From Clostridia bacterium (GTDB lineage: Bacteria; Bacillota; Clostridia; Saccharofermentanales; UBA5734), in the NCBI GenBank assembly GCA_017997315.1, contig JAGOFF010000086.1, positions 1 to 8,858 on the forward strand: a DNA stretch of 8,858 nt. The letters run 5' to 3'. The notes under the pieces were generated by a model that saw nothing but the letters and a program-made list of their open reading frames with translations, did no database searches and was not told the origin of the DNA. A program made the translations under genes and the position numbers. Every line of letters begins with the position of its first letter. Position 1 is the first letter of the stretch. Positions 1-5,127 of the stretch are shown here, one piece after another.

Positions 1-333
1 ACCCCGGTCCAGCTGACGGCCTGTCCCGATCCCGCCGGATACGACGCGGTGGTGTTCGCCTCCCCGGTGCAGGGATTCAGCCTGGCGCTGGCGATGAAGG
101 CGTATCTGGAGCAGGTGGGCGGATTGTCCGGCAAGCCGGTCGCGCTGTACATCACACAGCATCTCAAGCCGTTTTTCGGCGGGAACAAGGCGATCCGCCA
201 GATGTCTGCGGTGTGTACCGCCAAAGGCGCCCGCGTCTGCGGGACCGCGACGGTGAGCTGGAAGGCTGTGGACCGCGAAGACCGGATCCGGTCGCTTCTC
301 GACACTCTCGCCGGATCCCTCGCAAAAGCGTAA
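1..333 (+). CDS. Flavodoxin-family protein, C-terminal part (5' truncated by window edge)
   Basis: The frame is open from base 1, so the start lies outside the window; 110 residues are visible before TAA. What is seen: a strand followed by a loop (YDAVVFASPVQGF) that leads into a helix, then SGKPVALYIT as the next strand, then a GGNKAIRQM helix, KGARVCGTATV as a strand, and a C-terminal helix. This order matches the second half of the flavodoxin-like fold, where the loop after 'SPV' contacts FMN in family members. The likely role is a cytoplasmic electron carrier or FMN-dependent reductase, but the N-terminal phosphate-binding loop that would confirm FMN binding is not in view. No CxxC motif or ferredoxin domain is visible in the remaining part. 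An internal GTG at 49 falls within the fold and is unlikely to be the true start. No obvious terminator follows; a possible promoter for the next gene begins 11 bases after the stop. Confidence 0.8.
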   Translation, partial: TPVQLTACPDPAGYDAVVFASPVQGFSLALAMKAYLEQVGGLSGKPVALYITQHLKPFFGGNKAIRQMSAVCTAKGARVCGTATVSWKAVDREDRIRSLLDTLAGSLAKA

Positions 334-343
334 CGGAACCGGC

Positions 344-373
344 TTGATCCGGCTGCGCACGCAGGCGTATGCT
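344..373 (+). promoter_or_regulatory. Candidate sigma-70-type promoter upstream of the 55-aa protein gene
   Basis: TTGATC (344-349) is followed after 18 bases by TATGCT (368-373), each matching the consensus hexamers at four of six positions. It lies between the flavodoxin stop and the next gene. A perfect 6-base-pair hairpin, GGGGAC (382-387) with GTCCCC (393-398), would fall at the start of the transcript, about 9 bases before the Shine-Dalgarno sequence. The match is modest and rests on sequence alone. Confidence 0.35.
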
Positions 374-421
374 CGGGGCATGGGGACGACGGGTCCCCGG
401 CCGTTGGGGGAGGTGAGAACC

Positions 422-589
422 ATGGCGGATTTGGTCTGGTGCCCCATCCTGGAGAAGGAGATCGAGATCGGGCTGTGCCGGGAGGTCCGGATGACGGAGA
501 ACAGCGAGTTCATCCCGGGGATCCTGGAGGACGAGCTGATCCCGGACCGTGACAAGCAGTGTCAGATTTGTCCGTATCACATGACGTAG
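422..589 (+). CDS. Small four-cysteine hypothetical protein (55 aa)
   Basis: I do not recognise a named family. The start chosen is ATG 422, 8 bases after the strong Shine-Dalgarno sequence GGGGAGG (407-413). An upstream in-frame TTG at 344 would add 26 residues with no ribosome-binding support and would lie in the candidate promoter. Cysteines are at 7, 19, 47 and 50, followed by a histidine at 53 (CQICPYH). The CxxCxxH tail plus two more cysteines fits a small zinc-binding or other metal-binding fold. The central part is acidic (GILEDELIPDRD). There is no signal peptide or membrane segment, so a cytoplasmic location is likely. The gap from the flavodoxin stop is 88 bases. The link to flavodoxin is only adjacency; a redox or metal role would be a guess. 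Confidence 0.7.
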   Translation: MADLVWCPILEKEIEIGLCREVRMTENSEFIPGILEDELIPDRDKQCQICPYHMT

Positions 590-602
590 GACACGTAACA
601 TC

Positions 603-635
603 GGATACGGCCCTCCATTTCCGCCCGGGGTATCC
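603..635 (+). repeat. Imperfect inverted repeat after the 55-aa gene (possible weak terminator)
   Basis: GGATAC (603-608) pairs with GTATCC (630-635). CCC (611-613) could extend the stem by pairing with GGG (627-629) if two bases bulge out. It begins 13 bases after the stop codon. There is no T-run after it, so a termination role is weakly supported. Confidence 0.25.
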
Positions 636-680
636 TAGTGTCAGGAAAATGCACAGGTCCAAAGCGGGACCGGCGTTTTC

Positions 681-699
681 AGACCGGCACAGCCGGTTT
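681..699 (+). repeat. Short hairpin upstream of the 68-aa gene
   Basis: AGACCGGC (681-688) and GCCGGTTT (692-699) form an 8-base-pair stem, including one G-T wobble, around a 3-base loop. It lies about 32 bases before the ribosome-binding site of the following gene. It could be a leader structure or a weak terminator, but no T-tract follows the stem. The rest of the 590-743 gap shows no convincing promoter or RNA gene. Confidence 0.35.
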
Positions 700-743
700 G
701 ACCGGTAACCAGGATGACTCGAAGCGGCAAGGAGGGCCTGAAC

Positions 744-950
744 ATGAAGACCAGAAAGAACGATGGACTGAAGAAAGCAAGACCGGTGAGCCGGGAAGGT
801 GGACCGATTTGCGACGTGGACCTCCGCAGCTGCGAGATCGAGCTCGCCAACGGCGCCGTCGTACAGACGAAACCCGATAAATTCACGGCACTGGTCAAGA
901 ACATGATGATCTGCGATTCTCCCATTTGCTCCGGTCGGAACGTGTTCTGA
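744..950 (+). CDS. Small cysteine-containing hypothetical protein (68 aa)
   Basis: I do not recognise this protein. ATG 744 is preceded by a good Shine-Dalgarno sequence (AAGGAGG, 729-735) with about 8 bases of spacing. An in-frame ATG at 714 lacks such a site. The first 20 residues are basic and hydrophilic (many Lys and Arg), with no hydrophobic core, so it is not a classical secretion signal. Cysteines are at 23, 30, 57 and 62. Two short segments resemble each other: ICDVDLRSC near residues 22-30 and ICDSPICSG near residues 56-64. The middle (EIELANGAVVQT) looks like a beta hairpin. Options include a small metal-binding protein or a precursor of a modified peptide; no modification enzyme, peptidase or exporter is visible next to it. 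It stands alone, with a probable terminator about 54 bases after its stop. Confidence 0.6.
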   Translation: MKTRKNDGLKKARPVSREGGPICDVDLRSCEIELANGAVVQTKPDKFTALVKNMMICDSPICSGRNVF

Positions 951-1003
951 CGATGGGGGCTCCGGCTGCGGCCGGCAGGGTTTCGAATAACGTTACATCA
1001 TGC

Positions 1004-1034
1004 GGGGCCGCTCTCGAAAGAGGGCGGTCCCTTT
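1004..1034 (+). terminator. Probable intrinsic terminator between the small-protein region and the oxidoreductase operon
   Basis: GGGGCCGC (1004-1011) pairs with GCGGTCCC (1024-1031), with one G-T wobble. After a two-base bulge, TCT (1012-1014) pairs with AGA (1019-1021) and closes a CGAA loop. Only a short T-tract follows (TTT, 1032-1034, then GCGTT). The stem is strong but the tail is short, so efficiency is uncertain. Its place, after the 68-aa gene and before the next promoter candidate, fits a terminator. Confidence 0.55.
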
Positions 1035-1081
1035 GCGTTGCACGGAGCGTGCCGGGTTGTCCGAACGGCGGATCCCATGCG

Positions 1082-1107
1082 CCGTTTCCCGTCGGAAACG
1101 GTAGAAT
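1082..1107 (+). promoter_or_regulatory. Palindrome abutting a candidate -10 box upstream of the oxidoreductase gene
   Basis: CCGTTTCC (1082-1089) and GGAAACGG (1094-1101) form a perfect 8-base inverted repeat with a 4-base spacer. TAGAAT (1102-1107), five of six matches to the -10 consensus, follows directly. No good -35 hexamer is found at 16-18 bases upstream, as this position falls at the palindrome's left edge. That arrangement fits either a regulator-dependent promoter with an operator or activator site, or a transcript hairpin. The Shine-Dalgarno sequence GGAGG (1127-1131) and the ATG at 1141 follow. Confidence 0.4.
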
Positions 1108-1140
1108 GGAGGGGACAAACCGCATTGGAGGTATATCTGG

Positions 1141-2427
1141 ATGGCTATCCGAAAAAAGTATGTGCAGGTCGGAGTCGGCGGACGCGCCCGTCTCTACTAC
1201 GAGGCGATCGCCGGGCGCTTTGCGGAGACGTCGGAGCTGCTGGCGTTCTGCGACCTCAACCCCACCCGCATGGCGTACGCGAACCGCGTGCTGGGCGAAT
1301 ACGGACTGGATCCGATTCCGACCTACACGCCGGACAAGTTTGACGAGATGATCCTCACGCACCGGCCGGACTACGTCATCGTGACCTCGATCGACCGGAC
1401 GCACCACCGTTATATCATCCGCGCCATGGAACTCGGCTGCGACGTCATCTCCGAGAAGCCCATGACGGTGGATGCGGTCAAGGCCCAGGAGATCCTGGAC
1501 GCGATCGCCCGGACCGGCCGCAAGCTCCGCGTGACGTTCAACTACCGGTATGCCCCGCACAACACCAAGGTGCGCGAGGTGATCATGGACGGCGCGATCG
1601 GGGACATTTTCTCCGTACACTTCGAATGGCTGCTCAATACGGAGCACGGCGCGGACTATTTCCGGCGCTGGCACCGGGACAAGCGCAACAGCGGCGGGCT
1701 GTTGGTGCACAAGGCCACGCACCATTTCGACCTGGTCAACTTCTGGCTGGGATCGAGTCCCCGGACCGTGTTCGCGATGGGCGACCTCAATTTCTACGGC
1801 AAGGAGAACGCGGAGAAGCGCGGCGTCACCAAGTTCTATACCCGTGCGCACGGGAGCGGGATGGTCGGGGTCGACCCCTTTGCGCTCGACATGGCGGGCA
1901 ACCCGCAGCTCAAGGAGCTGTACCTCGACGCGGAGAAGGACGACGGGTACATCCGGGACCAGAGCGTGTTCGGCGACGGGATCAGCATCGAGGACACGAT
2001 GGGTGTCATGGTCCGATACCGGAACAACGCGATCATGACCTATTCGCTCAACGCCTACCTGCCCTGGGAGGGCTACCGGATCGCGTTCAACGGCAGCAAG
2101 GGCCGCCTCCAGGTCGCGATCGTGGAAAAGACCTATGTCAACGCCGGCGGCAGCCCCTCGATGGAGGGCGCGGTGGAGAAGAAGAGCATCACGGTGTTCC
2201 CGATGTTCGGCGAACCATACGAGGTCCCGATCGACGAGGGGGTCGGCGGACACGGCGGCGGGGATTCGGTGCTGCTCAACGATATCTTCGGGGTGCCGGA
2301 ACCGGATCGTTTCCATCGTGCGGCGTCGCACGTCGACGGGGCGATGTCCATCCTGACCGGCATCGCGGCGAACAAATCCATCGCGTCCGGGCTGCCTGTC
2401 CAGATCGACAGCCTGGTCCGGTTCTGA
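1141..2427 (+). CDS. Gfo/Idh/MocA-family NAD(P)-dependent oxidoreductase
   Basis: The 428-residue protein has the two-domain build of this family. An N-terminal Rossmann fold carries GVGGRA at residues 11-16 and an acidic residue at the end of the second strand (D38 in FCDLN). The family's EKP motif is at 105-107, with K106 the expected catalytic or cofactor-contacting lysine. The substrate domain has a HKATHHFD segment at 190-197 with conserved histidines. Members oxidise or reduce sugars, inositols and related polyols, or act on glycosides; the substrate here cannot be told from sequence. No signal peptide is seen, so it is probably cytoplasmic. ATG 1141 follows GGAGG with 9-base spacing. 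Only 24 bases separate it from tdk, so it probably heads an oxidoreductase-tdk-deoD operon. A link to ribose or deoxyribose released from nucleosides is possible but only inferred. Family assignment is secure. Confidence 0.93.
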   Translation: MAIRKKYVQVGVGGRARLYYEAIAGRFAETSELLAFCDLNPTRMAYANRVLGEYGLDPIPTYTPDKFDEMILTHRPDYVIVTSIDRTHHRYIIRAMELGCDVISEKPMTVDAVKAQEILDAIARTGRKLRVTFNYRYAPHNTKVREVIMDGAIGDIFSVHFEWLLNTEHGADYFRRWHRDKRNSGGLLVHKATHHFDLVNFWLGSSPRTVFAMGDLNFYGKENAEKRGVTKFYTRAHGSGMVGVDPFALDMAGNPQLKELYLDAEKDDGYIRDQSVFGDGISIEDTMGVMVRYRNNAIMTYSLNAYLPWEGYRIAFNGSKGRLQVAIVEKTYVNAGGSPSMEGAVEKKSITVFPMFGEPYEVPIDEGVGGHGGGDSVLLNDIFGVPEPDRFHRAASHVDGAMSILTGIAANKSIASGLPVQIDSLVRF

Positions 2428-2451
2428 TAGCGCGGCCGGAGGCGTTTCGGG

Positions 2452-3075
2452 ATGGCAAAACTGTATTTCCGGTATGGGGCGATGGGGTCCAGCAAGACCG
2501 CCAACGCCATCATGGTCCAGTACAACTACGGGGAGCGGGGACAGCGCGCGCTGCTCGCCAAGCCCGCGCTTGACCGCCGGTTCGGGGAGCGCGTGATGCG
2601 CTCGCGCATGGGGCTGTCGAGCCCCTGCGCATTGTTCCACGAGATCGACGACGCGATGCTGGCGGGGTACGACTGCCTGATCGTCGACGAGGCGCAGTTC
2701 CTGACCCGGCCCGAGGTGGAATACCTCGTCCATGTCGTCGACGAGCTGGACATCCCGGTCGTGTGCTACGGGCTGCGCGCGGACTTCCGCGGGGAGCTGT
2801 TCGAGGGCAGCCGGTATCTGCTGGCCTGGGCGGACACGATCGAAGAGGTCAAGACCATCTGCTGGTGCGGCCGCAAGGCGACGTTCAACACCCGGTTCGA
2901 CGCCGCCGGCCGGGTCATCCGCGAAGGCGAGCAGATCGTGCTGGGGGACAACGACACCTATACCGCGCTGTGCCGCCGGCATTGGGCGCAAGGCATCCTG
3001 CGCCGGCCCGGCGGGCCGGACGGGGAAACGGCCGGGAAGCCGGCCGGACCGGACAAGGGAGGAGACGTGCCATGA
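2452..3075 (+). CDS. tdk: Thymidine kinase (type II, TK1-like)
   Basis: It transfers phosphate from ATP to thymidine (and deoxyuridine), the salvage route to dTMP, in the cytoplasm. The 207 residues show a P-loop GAMGSSKT (9-16), a Walker B/catalytic segment VDEAQF (78-83) with E80 as the expected base, and the GLRADFRGELFEGS segment (107-120) just before the nucleoside-binding lasso. Zinc ligands are expected at C137, C139, C174 and H177 (CWC and CRRH), as in Escherichia coli Tdk. The P-loop is unusual in having Ser where most family members have Gly before the Lys. The last 20 or so residues are rich in Gly, Pro and charged residues and look like a disordered tail beyond the usual end. ATG 2452 follows GGAGG (2438-2442). 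The stop overlaps the deoD start in an ATGA, which indicates translational coupling. Confidence 0.95.
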   Translation: MAKLYFRYGAMGSSKTANAIMVQYNYGERGQRALLAKPALDRRFGERVMRSRMGLSSPCALFHEIDDAMLAGYDCLIVDEAQFLTRPEVEYLVHVVDELDIPVVCYGLRADFRGELFEGSRYLLAWADTIEEVKTICWCGRKATFNTRFDAAGRVIREGEQIVLGDNDTYTALCRRHWAQGILRRPGGPDGETAGKPAGPDKGGDVP

Positions 3076-3779
3076 GCGACATCCCCACTCCGCACATCAC
3101 CGCGGCACGCGGCGATTTTGCGGACACGGTCCTGATGCCGGGCGACCCGTTGCGCGCCCGGTTCATCGCGGAAAACTTTCTCGAGGAACCCCGGCTGGTC
3201 AATCCGGTACGCGGGGTCAACGGGTTCACCGGCCGCTACCGGGGCAAACGGGTTTCGGTCATGGCCAGCGGCATGGGAATGCCTTCGATCGGAATCTACT
3301 CGCATGAGCTGTTCCGGTTCTACGGCGTGGAACGGATCCTGCGTGTGGGATCGGCGGGCGCGGTCGCGGACGGACTGGCGATCGGGGACATCGTGCTGGC
3401 CGCCGGAGCCTGCACCAACTCCGCCTACGCCTCGCAGTTCCGGCTGCCCGGGACATTCGCTCCGATCGCGTCCTGGAGGCTGCTGGAGCAGGCCGCCACG
3501 GCCGCGCGCGGAATGGGGCTGCGCACGCACGTGGGCAACGTGCTTTCGTCCGACACTTTCTATGACGACGCGAACAGCCTGGGAGACTGGCGCAAGATGG
3601 GCGTGCTCGCGGTCGAGATGGAGGCCGCGGCGCTGTACATGAACGCCGCGCGGGAAGGCCGGGAGGCGCTTGCGGTGCTTACGGTTTCGGATTGTCCGTT
3701 CACCGGACAGGCCAGCACCGCCCAGGAACGCGAGACCAGCTTTACCGGCATGATGCGTCTTGCACTTGAGATTGCATAA
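3072..3779 (+). CDS. deoD: Purine nucleoside phosphorylase, DeoD (hexameric, trimeric-fold NP-I family)
   Basis: It catalyses phosphorolysis of purine ribo- and deoxyribonucleosides to the free base and (deoxy)ribose-1-phosphate. The 235 residues align by eye with E. coli DeoD (239 aa) along the whole length. Visible active-site positions are H8 (E. coli His4), MPGDPLRA at 22-29 with R28, R47 in VRG, RVGS at 91-94, EME at 183-185, the catalytic D207 in VSD, and R220. The segment after D207 (CPFTGQ) differs from the E. coli HIRTHE sequence, so base preference may differ. ATG 3072 overlaps the tdk stop by 4 bases, and the Shine-Dalgarno sequence GGGAGGAG (3057-3064) lies inside tdk. It is the last gene of its block; the transporter genes follow after 169 bases with their own promoter. 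Confidence 0.95.
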   Translation: MSDIPTPHITAARGDFADTVLMPGDPLRARFIAENFLEEPRLVNPVRGVNGFTGRYRGKRVSVMASGMGMPSIGIYSHELFRFYGVERILRVGSAGAVADGLAIGDIVLAAGACTNSAYASQFRLPGTFAPIASWRLLEQAATAARGMGLRTHVGNVLSSDTFYDDANSLGDWRKMGVLAVEMEAAALYMNAAREGREALAVLTVSDCPFTGQASTAQERETSFTGMMRLALEIA

Positions 3780-3834
3780 CGATGCAGGTGATTCACGGAT
3801 CCCGGCGAACGGCGGAATGATACCGGTTTCCCGG

Positions 3835-3862
3835 CGGATATCCGATCTGCTTATGCGCATAA
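3835..3862 (+). promoter_or_regulatory. Two adjacent perfect palindromes upstream of the transporter promoter (candidate operators)
   Basis: CGGATATCCG (3835-3844) and TTATGCGCATAA (3851-3862) are perfect palindromes with a 6-base gap; their centres are 17 bases apart. The second ends 7 bases before the -35-like element of the transporter promoter, at roughly -46 from the predicted start of transcription. This fits binding by a dimeric regulator, possibly an activator. I cannot assign a regulator family, and no regulator gene is in the window. Confidence 0.45.
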
Positions 3863-3869
3863 CAGGATG

Positions 3870-3896
3870 TTGAACTCCGGGCAAGAGCGGTATAAT
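3870..3896 (+). promoter_or_regulatory. Sigma-70-type promoter of the nucleoside ABC transporter operon
   Basis: TATAAT (3891-3896) is a perfect -10 box. TTGAAC (3870-3875) is the best -35 candidate, but the spacer is only 15 bases, shorter than ideal, which would suit a regulated promoter. The transcript would start near 3903 and carry a leader of about 46 bases ending in a T-rich stretch and a strong Shine-Dalgarno sequence (GGAGGAG, 3936-3942). I looked for a purine riboswitch in this leader and found none. Confidence 0.65.
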
Positions 3897-3948
3897 CAGT
3901 CTTGTATCAACCCGATCCCATTCTTATTGTTTTTTGGAGGAGAGTTTC

Positions 3949-5046
3949 ATGAAAATGAGGAAAGTGCTCATCCTGCTCCTGGTCGCCCTCATGCTCATCC
4001 CCACCCTGGCCTCGTGCACGGCCGCCGAAAAGTTCGAGCTCGCGCTCATCACGGACGTCGGGACCATCGACGACAAGTCCTTCAACCAGGGCGCCTGGGA
4101 AGGGCTCGTGAAGTATGCGACCGAAAAAAACATCAAGCATAAGTACTACAAGCCGACCGAAAAATCCGACGAAGCGTATGTCGCGGCCATCGACCTGGCG
4201 GTCGCCGGCGGCGCCAAGCTCGTCGTGACGCCCGGCTACCTGTTCGAACCCGCGATCTACATCGCGCAGGACAAGTATCCGAACGTCAAGTTCGTACTGC
4301 TGGACGGCACCCCGCACACCGCGGACTACAAGACGTACCGGATCGAGTCCAACGTCTACTCGATCTTCTACGCCGAAGAGCAGTCCGGATTCCTGGCGGG
4401 ATACGCCGCGGTCAAGGACGGCTACCGCAAGCTCGGCTTCATGGGCGGCATGGCGGTTCCCGCGGTCATCCGGTTCGGGTACGGCTTTGTGCAGGGTTGT
4501 GAGTACGCCGCCGCGGAACTCGGACTCAAGAAGAACGACATCGAGATCCAGTACACCTATCTGGGCACGTTCCTTGCGGAACCCACCTACGTGACCATGG
4601 CAGCCGCGTGGTACAACGGCGGCACCGAGCTCATCTTCGCCGCGGCCGGACAGGCCGGGAACTCCGTCATGTCGGCTGCGGAAGCCGCGGGCAAGAAAGT
4701 GATCGGCGTCGACGTCGACCAGAGCTCCGAGTCCGAAACCGTCATCACCTCCGCCAAGAAGGGCCTCGGCGTGTCGGTCTACATGGCGCTTGAGGACTAC
4801 TACGGCGGCGCGTTCAAGGGCGGCCAGAGCGTCACGCTGGACGTCACGGTCGACGGCGTCGGCCTGCCGGAAGACTTCTCGCGCTTCACCAAGTTCGCCA
4901 AGGCGGACTACGACGCGATCTTCGCCAAACTGGTGGCCAACACCGACGGGATCGTCGATGGGATCAAGAAGGACACCGCCGGCGATACCAAGCTCGCGCT
5001 GACCGATCTCGACCTCGAGATCGTCAAGGTGACCGAAGTCAAGTAA
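3949..5046 (+). CDS. nupN: BMP-family nucleoside-binding lipoprotein of an ABC importer (PnrA/Med/NupN-like)
   Basis: This is the extracytoplasmic substrate receptor; relatives such as Treponema PnrA and B. subtilis NupN bind nucleosides. The 365-residue product begins with a basic N-terminus and a hydrophobic core, then the lipobox LASC with the lipidated cysteine at 23. The mature part opens with the family hallmark DVGTIDDKSFNQ (36-47). Later blocks are EEQSGFLAGY (143-152), FMGGM (164-168) and GVDVDQ (253-258), the last in the region where family members hold the ribose. Purine versus pyrimidine preference cannot be read reliably. ATG 3949 is chosen because GGAGGAG ends 6 bases before it; an in-frame TTG at 3934 would precede that site. 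It is followed after 81 bases, holding a strong hairpin, by the ATPase gene. The symbol is by analogy with nupNOPQ gene order, and the function by family. Confidence 0.92.
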   Translation: MKMRKVLILLLVALMLIPTLASCTAAEKFELALITDVGTIDDKSFNQGAWEGLVKYATEKNIKHKYYKPTEKSDEAYVAAIDLAVAGGAKLVVTPGYLFEPAIYIAQDKYPNVKFVLLDGTPHTADYKTYRIESNVYSIFYAEEQSGFLAGYAAVKDGYRKLGFMGGMAVPAVIRFGYGFVQGCEYAAAELGLKKNDIEIQYTYLGTFLAEPTYVTMAAAWYNGGTELIFAAAGQAGNSVMSAAEAAGKKVIGVDVDQSSESETVITSAKKGLGVSVYMALEDYYGGAFKGGQSVTLDVTVDGVGLPEDFSRFTKFAKADYDAIFAKLVANTDGIVDGIKKDTAGDTKLALTDLDLEIVKVTEVK

Positions 5047-5069
5047 CCGCCTCCAAAAAGGATGTCCGG

Positions 5070-5116
5070 GGGCGGGAAGGCGTACGCACGCCTTCCCGCC
5101 CTTGCGGTTTCCGCAA
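5070..5116 (+). promoter_or_regulatory. Strong intercistronic hairpin plus second hairpin next to the ATPase ribosome-binding site
   Basis: A perfect 14-base-pair stem (5070-5083 with 5088-5101) closes a 4-base loop, ACGC. Directly after it TTGCGG (5102-5107) pairs with CCGCAA (5111-5116) around a TTT loop, and the Shine-Dalgarno sequence AGGGGA (5117-5122) follows at once. The big stem has no T-run, so full termination is unlikely. It is well placed to stabilise the 3' end of the binding-protein message or attenuate read-through, giving more receptor than ATPase and permease. The second stem may limit ribosome access. Confidence 0.65.
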
Positions 5117-5127
5117 AGGGGAAGCAC

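Noticed and set aside
638..880. An 80-codon + strand frame overlapping the 68-aa gene in another phase
   Set aside because: Product is almost all charged and Gly/Arg residues; no ribosome-binding site; overlaps the better-supported gene at 744.
895..2991. A 698-codon minus-strand open frame opposite the oxidoreductase and tdk genes
   Set aside because: Same artefact: composition-driven open frame opposite real genes, with low-complexity product and no domain.
3780..3834. Possible terminator after deoD
   Set aside because: Only 4-base-pair stems (such as CCGG-TTTC-CCGG at 3823-3834) and a short direct repeat TCCCGGCG (3800-3807; second copy overlapping at 3829-3836 is TCCCGGCG) are seen, with no T-tract, so I cannot support a terminator.
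3869..3911. Nested short inverted repeats around the transporter -10 box (GTTGA/TCAAC and CAAGA/TCTTG)
   Set aside because: Five-base arms that are not concentric are expected by chance.
3897..3948. Purine riboswitch in the transporter leader
   Set aside because: The leader is only about 46 bases, too short for the aptamer, and lacks the conserved junction sequences.
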